Assembly: GCA_029245345.1 (NCBI GenBank)
Contig: JAQWPM010000017.1
Span: 50,885 to 114,884 of the forward strand
Direction: 5' to 3'
DNA from: Longimicrobiales bacterium
GTDB taxonomy: Bacteria; Gemmatimonadota; Gemmatimonadetes; Longimicrobiales; Gaopeijiaceae
Length of the DNA: 64,000 bases
In this document: in pieces, positions 53,611 to 61,451 of the stretch
How the letters are laid out: every line of letters begins with the position of its first letter
Numbering within the stretch: position 1 is the first letter of the stretch
Notes under the pieces: generated by a model
Told to the model about the DNA's origin: nothing
What the model saw: the letters and a program-made list of their open reading frames with translations, nothing else
Database searches by the model: none
Made by a program: the position numbers and the translations under genes

Positions 53611-54878
53611 GCGATGTCGCGGACGAGCCCGGCTCTAGTAGTGGCCCGCCGAGCGAATCGGCGGGCGGAGTGTTGAGTGTCGAAGAAATCCGGACCGCGT
53701 TCCCCGCCCTTGAACGAGAGCACAGCGGGCATCCCGTTGCGTACTTCGACGGCCCTGGGGGGACACAGGTGCCGCGGGTGGTGGCCGATGCGATCACCGA
53801 GTCGTTGTTGCATCACAATGCGAACCGTCGATGGGCGTACCCGGCGAGCGCTGAAGTAGATGCGACGGTGCATGGTGTCCGTGACGCCATGGCAGACTTC
53901 TTTGGGTGCTCCGCAGACGATGTGGTGTTCGGGGGGAACATGACAACGCTGACCTATCACTTGAGCCGCACCCTCGGTGCGGACTGGGGTGAGGGTGACG
54001 AAATCGTGGTCACGCGTTTGGATCACTTCGCGAACATCTCGCCCTGGCGCGCACTCGAGGCGGAGCGGGGCGTTACGATCGTCGAGGTGCCGTTCGACCC
54101 CACGTCCGGGAGACTGGATCAAGACGCGCTACACGCTGCGATCACCGAGAAGACGGTTCTCGTCGCGGTTGGTGAAGCGTCCAACATCTTGGGCACCGTG
54201 ACTGATCTCGCACCGGTGGTTGCCCGTGCCCGTGAGACCGGGGCGCTCCTTTTTGTTGATGCGGTTCATTCGGCGCCCCATATCCTCCCTGACGTTCTGC
54301 GACTCGGCTGCGATTTTCTCGCATGCTCACCGTACAAGTTCTACGGGCCTCACGCTGGGGTGCTGTATGCGCCTGCGGAACTGCTCGACTCACTCAGCGT
54401 TCCTCGTCTCCCGTGCGCCCCTCAGGTTGCGCCCGAACGGTTCGAAACCGGGACCCAGAGTCATGAGGCGATGGCAGGGACTACCGCCGCGGTGGACTTC
54501 CTCTCCTCGCTCAGTGGTGCGGGGGGCTCTCGCCGAGAGCACCTACAGAGGACCTTCAGTGTTCTTCATGAACGGGGCGAAGCTCTCGTGTCGCGAATGT
54601 GGGATGGGCTCACAGCCATCGACGGAGTGACGACCTACGGACCTCCTCCGGGAACACCTCGTACGCCCACAGTAGCGTTCTCAGTGAGGGGCCGGGACCC
54701 GCGTCTCGTCGCTTCGCACCTGTCCTCCCATCACGGGATATTCGCCTCTCACGGCCACTTCTACGCCGCCTACGTCACCGAAGACCTGGGTGTGGACGGG
54801 GTCGTGCGTGCGGGCTGCGCCTGCTACACGACCGCAGATGAGGTGGACCGACTTATTCGAGGCGTGGCAGAGTTGTAG
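53607..54878 (+). CDS. Cysteine-desulfurase-like PLP enzyme (class V aminotransferase)
   Basis: A 423-residue fold-type I PLP protein. The N-terminus has the FPALEREHSGHPVAYFDGPGGTQVP pattern (here cut to YFDGPGGTQVP) of the cysteine-desulfurase-like subfamily. The PLP Asp/His lie in FVDAVHSAPH and the Schiff-base Lys in SPYKFYGPHAG. At the place of the catalytic Cys of true desulfurases the chain reads SHGHFYAAYV, so the thiol is missing. It may be an aminotransferase, lyase or epimerase on an amino acid released by the M20 and M81 enzymes. Its ATG overlaps the M81 stop (ATGA). Last gene of the four-gene run. Confidence 0.85.
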   Translation: MSDVADEPGSSSGPPSESAGGVLSVEEIRTAFPALEREHSGHPVAYFDGPGGTQVPRVVADAITESLLHHNANRRWAYPASAEVDATVHGVRDAMADFFGCSADDVVFGGNMTTLTYHLSRTLGADWGEGDEIVVTRLDHFANISPWRALEAERGVTIVEVPFDPTSGRLDQDALHAAITEKTVLVAVGEASNILGTVTDLAPVVARARETGALLFVDAVHSAPHILPDVLRLGCDFLACSPYKFYGPHAGVLYAPAELLDSLSVPRLPCAPQVAPERFETGTQSHEAMAGTTAAVDFLSSLSGAGGSRREHLQRTFSVLHERGEALVSRMWDGLTAIDGVTTYGPPPGTPRTPTVAFSVRGRDPRLVASHLSSHHGIFASHGHFYAAYVTEDLGVDGVVRAGCACYTTADEVDRLIRGVAEL

Positions 54879-55066
54879 CGACGGCCCATGCCGCTGAAAT
54901 ACGGCGGACAATCACCACAGTAGAGGTGGGAAGTATCCGACGGCGGTGGGTCCGCTGCGTGATGATCCTAGGTCAGGAAGTGTGTCACCTGCTTCAGGAC
55001 CCCCCGTGTCTATGTTGACCTAGTAAATCAGCGCTCGCCTTCATGGCTTGAAGCGGCTCATCTGGA

Positions 55067-55297
55067 GTGAATTTCGTGGGGGCCGTGCAAAAGCAAGTCG
55101 AGTTGGTGCCCGACTCGGTAGTGGTGACGCTCTTCCCAGGCAGCAACAAGAAGTGCCTCTCCAGGGATCTACTGCATGAGGAACCCGGGAAGGAGAATCA
55201 CATGGAGCCCGATGGCCAGCTGCAGCGCTTCACGAGTATTTACCGCTCGCGTGAAGCGCGAGTCGAGTTGGCACGAATGGCGGGAGCGGCCGGGTAA
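55067..55297 (+). pseudogene. C-terminal remnant of a PLP-dependent cysteine synthase
   Basis: A 76-codon stretch whose first 50 residues read like the end of cysteine synthase or cystathionine beta-synthase: MNFVGAVQKQ, then DSVVVTLFPGSNKKCLSRDLL, then HEEPGKE (pieces shown). In intact enzymes VVTLFPDSGxKYLS-T-DL lies near the C-terminus, after the PLP fold. The N-terminal three quarters, with the Schiff-base Lys, are missing. It starts with GTG by chance. The last 20 or so residues are unrelated and end at a TAA. The family match is by eye, good over about 30 residues. Confidence 0.55.
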
Positions 55298-55473
55298 GCG
55301 AGCCCGGGCGTAAGTGGTGCGGTGCCTCGACCTCGCCGTGCAGGCGGGGTAGATCTGAGGGCTCGGTCATGAGGCGGCGGGTCGGCAAGATGAGCCATCG
55401 GTGGGTGGCTGCACTGGCGGTTCGTCCACGCACTTTGTTACCATCACGCGTCTGCCCCCCATCAGGAGGAGCC

Positions 55474-55656
55474 TCTCAGGCAACGCGATTCACCGAGGGA
55501 ATGAAGGCCCAAGTGCTCGAGCGATCCGGCCGGCGTTGCGAGTGCGTACGTAAGGATTGCCGTCACCACCGAGGTCGGTCGAGATCCCCCAAGGGACTGC
55601 GGGGCAGTGAATGGACGATGTACTACCGGACGGAATCCCCTGGTGCCAACCTCTGA
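55474..55656 (+). pseudogene. Truncated HNH-endonuclease-like ORF
   Basis: A frame of about 60 codons reading TRFTEGMKAQVLERSGRRCE, then CVRKDCRHHRGR. It resembles the start of small HNH-type proteins, where a Cys-x-x-x-x-x-Cys pair and a HH follow an F-T-x-x-M-K-x-x-V-L helix. The second half, with the zinc Cys pair and catalytic His-Asn-His, is missing, and a stop comes at 55656. AGGAGG lies at about 55465 but no start codon stands at the right distance; the first ATG is at 55501. It is probably inactive as a nuclease. Confidence 0.45.
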
Positions 55657-55684
55657 AATCTTGAGGCTTGGTGCCTGACTTCTT

Positions 55685-56149
55685 TTGAAAACAACTACGG
55701 CTGAGACACACGTGAATAATCCCTCCCAGAACTTCGACAACCACGCGAAGTTCGTCCCCGCGTTTCACTTCATCGCGTTCCCGTTGCTCTTTTTCCCGAC
55801 GCTGTTCTTCCTGTACAGAGCTGTTACCGCCTTCAGTCTCGACAACCTGATGATGGCTTCGTTCGCAGTCGCCGCGTTGATCGTGATGTTCCTGGCCCGC
55901 CTCTTCCCGCTCGGAGTGCAGGATCGCGTGATCAAGCTCGAGGAGACGCTGCGCATGCAGGAACTCTTCCCGGATGACCTGAAGGCCCGCATTGGTGAGC
56001 TCTCGACCGCCCAATTCGTTGGGCTTCGTTTTGCCTCGGATGGAGAGCTGGTGGACCTCACGCGCAAGGTGCTAGACGGGGGTTTCGATGACAGGAAGTC
56101 TGTGAAGCAGGCCGTGAAGAACTGGCGCGCCGACAACGTGCGCATCTAG
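55685..56149 (+). CDS. DUF6526-type membrane protein
   Basis: A 154-residue protein with two transmembrane helices (about residues 25-45 and 52-72) in a short hairpin, then a helical cytosolic tail of about 80 residues. The start region NPSQNFDNHAKFVPAFHF is typical of the DUF6526 family, whose members keep a N-x-x-N-H-x-K/R-F-x-P motif. Function unknown. The start is a TTG at 55685 or a GTG at 55712; neither has a strong ribosome site. It lies 23 bases before the MenH-like gene on the same strand and may share its transcript. Confidence 0.7.
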   Translation: MKTTTAETHVNNPSQNFDNHAKFVPAFHFIAFPLLFFPTLFFLYRAVTAFSLDNLMMASFAVAALIVMFLARLFPLGVQDRVIKLEETLRMQELFPDDLKARIGELSTAQFVGLRFASDGELVDLTRKVLDGGFDDRKSVKQAVKNWRADNVRI

Positions 56150-56172
56150 CGGCCTCTGGGCTGGGTTAGCTC

Positions 56173-56925
56173 GTGCGTTACCCGGTGATGTTGCACGGCT
56201 TCACGGGTTCTTCTGCCTCGTGGGGTGATCGGATCGTCGATGGCCTCGCGGCATCGGGTAATGCTCCGGTTCTCGTCGACCTTCCCGGACATGGACGTCT
56301 GGGGGGCGATCGGGAGCCGGGGCGTTTCTTGTTGAAATCAGCGATGGACCTCGTGGAACGAGCCGGAATTTGGCCGAGTGACCTCTGCGGGTACTCCATG
56401 GGCGGCAGGATTGCGCTGCACTATGCGCTGAGTCGCCCGGAGAGGGTTCGTCGGCTTGTGCTGGAGTCGTCGAGTCCGGGACTCGAAACGGAAGCGGAGC
56501 GGAGTTCGCGAAGGACCTCGGATAATGACCTCGCTGCCCGGATCGAAGAGGGTGGCATCGAGGCTTTTGTGGACGGATGGGAGAGGCTGCCGCTCTTCGA
56601 GTCTCAGGCCGGCTCGGATCCGCTGGCGCTGAGCCGCCAGCGTGAAATCAGGCTCGCGAATGATCCGGTGGGACTCGCTCAATCACTGAGGCATTCGGGA
56701 ACCGGCGTTCTTCCGTCCTTGTGGGAGCGGTTGCCTGAGATCACTGTGCCGACGTTGATTGTGGTCGGTATATTAGATACGAAGTTCGTCGAAATCGGGG
56801 CCCGAATGTGCGCCCTGGTTCCCCACGCGCGCTTGGTAGTGGTGCCTGATGCCGGGCACTGTGTGCACTTTGAACGACCCCATGCATGGCTCGACGCGGT
56901 GGCAACATTTCTGTCGGAAAATTAA
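56173..56925 (+). CDS. MenH-like alpha/beta hydrolase
   Basis: A 250-residue cytosolic alpha/beta hydrolase. It begins almost at once with the oxyanion turn LHGFTGSSASW, then the nucleophile elbow GYSMGGRIALHYAL, the acid in VVGILDTKF and the His in DAGHCVHFERP. The HGFTGSSASW and DLPGHG segments are those of MenH (2-succinyl-6-hydroxy-2,4-cyclohexadiene-1-carboxylate synthase of menaquinone synthesis). No other men gene is in the window, so a different small-molecule hydrolase is possible. A GTG at 56173 is the start. The quinoprotein dehydrogenase gene starts 14 bases after its stop. Confidence 0.75.
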   Translation: MRYPVMLHGFTGSSASWGDRIVDGLAASGNAPVLVDLPGHGRLGGDREPGRFLLKSAMDLVERAGIWPSDLCGYSMGGRIALHYALSRPERVRRLVLESSSPGLETEAERSSRRTSDNDLAARIEEGGIEAFVDGWERLPLFESQAGSDPLALSRQREIRLANDPVGLAQSLRHSGTGVLPSLWERLPEITVPTLIVVGILDTKFVEIGARMCALVPHARLVVVPDAGHCVHFERPHAWLDAVATFLSEN

Positions 56926-56939
56926 TCATGAGAGGTTCG

Positions 56940-58901
56940 ATGTTCAGTCGCTCACCGCAGTCTCTTCTGCCGCTCTTGGCGCTTCTCTTGTTCGCCGCAT
57001 GCGAGGCTATCCCGGCTCCCGACACCGCTCGGTCCATCGCACCGGGCGACTGGCCACACTACGCCCGAGATCTGGCCGCTTCGAAGTACTCGCCGCTCGA
57101 GCAGATTCACTCAGGGAATGTGGACGACCTCGAGATCGTGTGGAACTGGGAGTCGGCCGACTACGACCTGCCCGCCCGTTTCCCGGGCACGAGCGTGAAC
57201 AACAACTATCAGACGACGCCAATCAAGATTGGCGAGCGACTCTACACCTCAACGAACATGGGGCAGGCTGCGGCACTGGATCCGGCGACAGGGCAGGAGG
57301 TTTGGCTCTACGATCCCTACGCGGCGGGCCTTCGCGCCACGCCAGGCGGCCGCGCCAACCGTGGGGTCGCATACTGGGCCGACGGAGAGGACGAGAGAGT
57401 TTTCTTGGGGTCAGGCCAGTACCTCGTCGCACTCGACGCGAGTACCGGTGAGCCAATTCCGGGGTTCGGGTCTGACGGAGCCGTCGATTTGGCGGATGAC
57501 CCCGATCCACGCGTGCTCACATATTCGTGGACGTCCGCGCCACTGGTCGTGCGAGATCTCGTCATCATGGGTACCACCGCGATGGTGCCCAGCAGGAGTT
57601 CGATGGTCGCCCCGCCTGGGTATGTGCGTGCGTATGACGCACGCACTGGTGAGCTTCGGTGGCGGTTCAGCCCGATTCCTCAGCCAGGCGACCCCGCGGT
57701 CGAGACGTGGGCCGATTCCTCATGGGCGTACTCCGGGAACGGGAACGTCTGGACGCTCATGAGTGCCGATGAAGATCTCGGTCTGGTTTACCTGCCGCTC
57801 AAGACGACGACCAACGATTGGTACGGCGGGCATCGACTGGGCGACAACCTCTATGGCGAGAGCTTGGCTGCGGTCGACATCGAGACCGGTGAGCTGCGTT
57901 GGCACTTTCAGATGGTTCACCACGGCCTCTGGGACTACGATCCGCCCGCGGCACCAAACCTCATCGATCTCACGATCGATGGTGAGCGCATACCCGCCGT
58001 GGCCCAGGTTACGAAACAGGCGTTCGTCTTCGCCTTCGACCGGAGAACGGGTGAGCCGTTGTGGCCGATTGAAGAGCGGGCGGTTCCTGCCTCTCCAGTG
58101 CCCGGAGAGGTCGCAGCAGCCACGCAGCCTTTTCCGACTCGGCCGGCCCCGTTCGACCTTCAGGGTCTGACAGTAGACGACCTGATCGACTTCACGCCTG
58201 AATTGCGCGCCGAAGCGGAGGAGATTCTACGCGATTTCGTTTACGGGCCGATGTTCACGACGCCCACAGTTCGGGACGACCGACCGGGTGGGACGTTGGG
58301 GACGATCCTGATGCCCGGTTGGGTTGGTGGGGCGAACTGGGGCGGGGCCGCGGTCGACTCTGAGACGGGGATGCTGTTCGTGCCTTCCGTGACGTCTCCG
58401 AACGTGACCGCGCTCGTCGAGCCGAACCCGGACAGTGCTGACTTTCGTTACATCCGGGGCCTCCCAAGAGAAGTTCCTATGCCTCAAGGGCTTCCGCTGC
58501 TCAAGCCGCCGTATGGGCGGATCACGGCGATCGACATGAATACAGGCGACCATGATTGGATGGTCGCGAATGGCCCAGGACCGTTGGATCACCCTGCCTT
58601 GGAGGGGCTTGATCTTCCATGGCTCGGGCAACGCGGACGACCCGCTCCCTTGCTGACGAAGTCTCTGCTCTTCTTGGGCGAGGGGTCAGAGGGAGCCTTG
58701 TCTATTTTGCCGATCGCCGGCGGAAAGGCGTTCCGGGCGTGGGACAAGGAGAGCGGTGAGGTAGTCTGGGAGATCGAATTGGACGCAGGTACTTCCGGAG
58801 CTCCAATGACGTATCTCGCGGACGGGCGTCAATACATCGTGGTCGCGATTGGAGATACGGAGACGCCTGGACGTTTGGTGGCGCTTGCGTTGAGGCAGTG
58901 A
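56940..58901 (+). CDS. PQQ-dependent quinoprotein dehydrogenase, lipoprotein
   Basis: A 653-residue periplasmic lipoprotein (lipobox LLFAAC). The fold is an eight-bladed propeller with repeats such as LDPATGQEVWLYDP, YDARTGELRWRFSP, VDIETGELRWHFQMVHHGLWDYDPPAAPNL (short pieces) and WDKESGEVVWEIELD, the Trp-docking signs of PQQ enzymes. The DYDPPAAP segment is typical of membrane glucose dehydrogenase-like and related enzymes, with no cytochrome c motif (CxxCH). The substrate is a sugar or alcohol. The ATG at 56940 is preceded by GAGAGG; an ATG at 56928 adds 4 residues. PQQ synthesis genes are not in the window. It converges on the DUF5916 gene. Confidence 0.87.
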   Translation: MFSRSPQSLLPLLALLLFAACEAIPAPDTARSIAPGDWPHYARDLAASKYSPLEQIHSGNVDDLEIVWNWESADYDLPARFPGTSVNNNYQTTPIKIGERLYTSTNMGQAAALDPATGQEVWLYDPYAAGLRATPGGRANRGVAYWADGEDERVFLGSGQYLVALDASTGEPIPGFGSDGAVDLADDPDPRVLTYSWTSAPLVVRDLVIMGTTAMVPSRSSMVAPPGYVRAYDARTGELRWRFSPIPQPGDPAVETWADSSWAYSGNGNVWTLMSADEDLGLVYLPLKTTTNDWYGGHRLGDNLYGESLAAVDIETGELRWHFQMVHHGLWDYDPPAAPNLIDLTIDGERIPAVAQVTKQAFVFAFDRRTGEPLWPIEERAVPASPVPGEVAAATQPFPTRPAPFDLQGLTVDDLIDFTPELRAEAEEILRDFVYGPMFTTPTVRDDRPGGTLGTILMPGWVGGANWGGAAVDSETGMLFVPSVTSPNVTALVEPNPDSADFRYIRGLPREVPMPQGLPLLKPPYGRITAIDMNTGDHDWMVANGPGPLDHPALEGLDLPWLGQRGRPAPLLTKSLLFLGEGSEGALSILPIAGGKAFRAWDKESGEVVWEIELDAGTSGAPMTYLADGRQYIVVAIGDTETPGRLVALALRQ

Positions 58902-58907
58902 TGTATT

Positions 58908-58924
58908 GCGGGCCGTTCGCCCGC
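58908..58924. terminator. Short GC hairpin between convergent genes
   Basis: GCGGGC (58908-58913) and GCCCGC (58919-58924) form a perfect 6-bp stem with a 5-base loop, placed between the stops of the quinoprotein gene and the DUF5916 gene. No T-run follows on either strand, so termination strength is doubtful. Confidence 0.35.
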
Positions 58925-58934
58925 CGTCACCGAC

Positions 58935-61256
58935 TCAGAACAGCGTGACCTGGCGCGCGAATTTAATAATGAGGCCTCGGCTGATCGGTTCACCCCAGTT
59001 GCTCAGACGAGCAGCCCTTTGCGCTCCGTTGTACACCACGTAGAGCCCTGTTCCAGCCGTGCTGAGCCAGGCGAATCGTAGGTTCGCTGACCAGACAGCT
59101 GCCTGGTCGCTGTATTGAACGAGAGACTGCAGGAAGACGTTGGGAGTAAAGAAGTACCCCAGCCGCAGGCCTAGGAGAGTGGCGTCGAAGTCGCCTTCCG
59201 GAAGGCTCACGGTGTTGTGATCCAGGAGGAGCGACGTCGTGAACGTCTCACCCTGCCGCACCGTGAAGGTCACGTTGCCACCGTGTCGCACGCCCGTGAA
59301 AAAATTACCGAAGTCCGCACGCCCTAAGAGCGAGAACTTCTTGCTGGGATCGGTACCGTAGTCCCAGGAGTTCAAGAGCGTCGTGTACTCCCCGGCAGGA
59401 ATCACCACCCCGGGGGAGATCTCGAAGGGCTCTTTGAGTCCCTCGGTGATCAGGTTGAGTTCCGGCCCGAAACGGCCACCACCCTCAAACTTTATCTCGG
59501 TATCGAGGTGCAGAAATCCGGACTCATGGAATCCGTTGAAGTCCCAGAAGCTGCGCCACGTGAGATGGGGGTTCGACTCGCGCCACCACGAGATGTTCGG
59601 GAAACGCACAACCCGCTCGACGAAGATCTCTATGTGGCGGTACCCCACTCGGTTTACGAAGCCGACCTCGGGGTTAAAGTCCTCGCCTACCTGCATGACT
59701 CGCAGGCGGCCTCTCCAGGTACGGCTCTCATATGTCGTGAGGAGGTGGTAGGCCTCTTCGCGCCCCGTCTCCAGGCCCGTCGTGGGTGAGGTTTCCGTCT
59801 TTGCAGCCCACGCGTCGAGCGTCCATGCCTCACCCAGTCCCATGCGGCCGTCTACGCCGTAGGTCCGGTTGAAGTCGGTCCCGTCGTGCGTACCCCGCCG
59901 CTGCACGAAGATTGCCCCAACCCGCGAACGGTTCGGGAGTTCACTCGACACACGCGCCACGGTGAATGCGTTCTCTGCTACATCGCCCACGACTTCGTCG
60001 GTGAATATCTGCATTAGGCCGACGTTCATGCCGGCGGCTTTGCCACTCACCCGGGCACCACCCCGGATTGGCACTGAGTTGCCGTTGGGACTGATCCCGA
60101 TGCGGCGGCTGAAGAACAGGTCGGCGGCCTGGGGCGTTCCAGCCGAAAACAGCCCTGCGTTCTCTAGGAAGAACGGGCGTTTCTCAGGGAAGAAGAGCGG
60201 GAAGCGTGTGAGGTTCGTGCGCTGCTCGTCGACCTCGACTTGAGCGAAGTCGGTGTTGAGCGTCGCGTCCAGCGTAAGACTGCTGAACGTCATCTTCGCG
60301 TCGAGGCCGCCCTCTATAGAGTACTCGTTCTCAGAGCCGTCCAGCGAATAGTCCCGGTCGATTCCGCCTAGAACGTAGGGGGTCACCGTACCGGACCGCT
60401 GGAGAGGGACCTCGAGGCCGACCAAGTCGCCTGCCTGTGAAAGCCGCATGAAGTTGTACTGTCGCGGAACGGGCGCCCAAAGCGCTTCTTCGTTCTTGCG
60501 ACGGATCTTCCGGACGAGGTTCATGCCCCAAGTCTGCTGGCTCGCACTTCCGTAACGTAGGGTAGAGAAGGGGATGCGCATTTCGGCGTACCAGCCGTCG
60601 CCGTCCCTCGAGGTCGCTACTTCCCAACTCGCGTCCCAGTTCACGTTCAGCCCGCCCATCGCGCCCGCTTGTTGGCGGGTTTGGCCACGTTGGAAGACTC
60701 CGCCTCCCTGGCCCTCTTTCACGACCTGAGCATCGTATTCAATGCCGGCCGGCGTGGTGGAGAAGATCAGCCCGTTTTGCCGATCTCGATACGTATCGAG
60801 AATGATGCCGAAGTAGTCACCACGCTCGAGGTCTGCGTCGCGGATGCGTTCACCGAGAGAGATTCCACTCGCGTCGTCGTCGAACAGCCAGGCTCCGACA
60901 TAGAGAGCTTCGGCGTCCATGAGAATCCGAACCTCCGTACGTTCTGAAACCGGCTGTCCCTCTGTCGGTTCACGCTGTACGAAGTCCACGATGGGATTGG
61001 CTGCGTTCCACGCGTCATCGTCGAGTGACCCATCAATCACAATGGAGGACGGAGCGCGTTCTGCAGCGGCGACGGGTCGCGCGTCTTGGGCGGAGAGAAC
61101 CGGCGTGAACGTTGCCGCCAACGCGAAGGCGAGCACAGGAACGAGTCGTCGCGGGGTCAATCGTGGTCCTAGGAATGCGTTGTATGGTGGTCGATGTGCT
61201 GATCGTATCAGCCGAATCGAACCTGACAAGAGCGATTTGGAGGCGTGCGTCGCCAA
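58935..61256 (-). CDS. DUF5916 outer-membrane protein with N-terminal CBM9-like domain
   Basis: A 773-residue exported protein. A signal-like segment ends in PVLSAQ. Residues about 70-240 are a carbohydrate-binding family 9-like domain (IVIDGSLDDDAWNAA, EALYVGAWLFDDD, DYFGIILDTYRDRQNG). The rest is the DUF5916 region, with RFPLFFPEKRPFFLENAGLF and a C-terminal beta-barrel that ends in an aromatic residue (VTLF), a usual outer-membrane targeting sign. Members are common in Bacteroidota and Gemmatimonadota; function is not known. The frame is open from an ATG at 61256; a later start near 61160 would put the signal peptide first. It diverges from the sortilin-like gene. Confidence 0.83.
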   Translation of the reverse strand: MATHASKSLLSGSIRLIRSAHRPPYNAFLGPRLTPRRLVPVLAFALAATFTPVLSAQDARPVAAAERAPSSIVIDGSLDDDAWNAANPIVDFVQREPTEGQPVSERTEVRILMDAEALYVGAWLFDDDASGISLGERIRDADLERGDYFGIILDTYRDRQNGLIFSTTPAGIEYDAQVVKEGQGGGVFQRGQTRQQAGAMGGLNVNWDASWEVATSRDGDGWYAEMRIPFSTLRYGSASQQTWGMNLVRKIRRKNEEALWAPVPRQYNFMRLSQAGDLVGLEVPLQRSGTVTPYVLGGIDRDYSLDGSENEYSIEGGLDAKMTFSSLTLDATLNTDFAQVEVDEQRTNLTRFPLFFPEKRPFFLENAGLFSAGTPQAADLFFSRRIGISPNGNSVPIRGGARVSGKAAGMNVGLMQIFTDEVVGDVAENAFTVARVSSELPNRSRVGAIFVQRRGTHDGTDFNRTYGVDGRMGLGEAWTLDAWAAKTETSPTTGLETGREEAYHLLTTYESRTWRGRLRVMQVGEDFNPEVGFVNRVGYRHIEIFVERVVRFPNISWWRESNPHLTWRSFWDFNGFHESGFLHLDTEIKFEGGGRFGPELNLITEGLKEPFEISPGVVIPAGEYTTLLNSWDYGTDPSKKFSLLGRADFGNFFTGVRHGGNVTFTVRQGETFTTSLLLDHNTVSLPEGDFDATLLGLRLGYFFTPNVFLQSLVQYSDQAAVWSANLRFAWLSTAGTGLYVVYNGAQRAARLSNWGEPISRGLIIKFARQVTLF

Positions 61257-61451
61257 GGACTCGCGCCACGCCGGCCCCCGGGAGGAATCGCTGAACGAGT
61301 GCTACGATAGGGGTCCCGAAGCGGTGCCGAGAACAGAGTAGACATCGAGTGGCTCAACATCTGAACGCCTGAGTCTGTCCACTGGAGTAGATCACCTCCA
61401 GAATGGGGGCCTGTTCTGTCGCTTCACTGACCCCCGTTGAGACGTAACAAC

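Larger units (their letters stand above)
54879..55684. other. Gap with two gene fragments
   Basis: About 800 bases without an intact gene. It contains a cysteine-synthase C-terminal remnant (55067-55297) and a truncated HNH-like ORF (55474-55656), both on the plus strand. The first 190 bases, and the part at 55298-55473, show no recognisable coding signal. No repeats or insertion sequence ends were seen at the edges. Confidence 0.5.

Noticed and set aside
55474..55656. Active HNH nuclease or homing element
   Set aside because: The catalytic His-Asn-His half is absent and there are no insertion signs around it.
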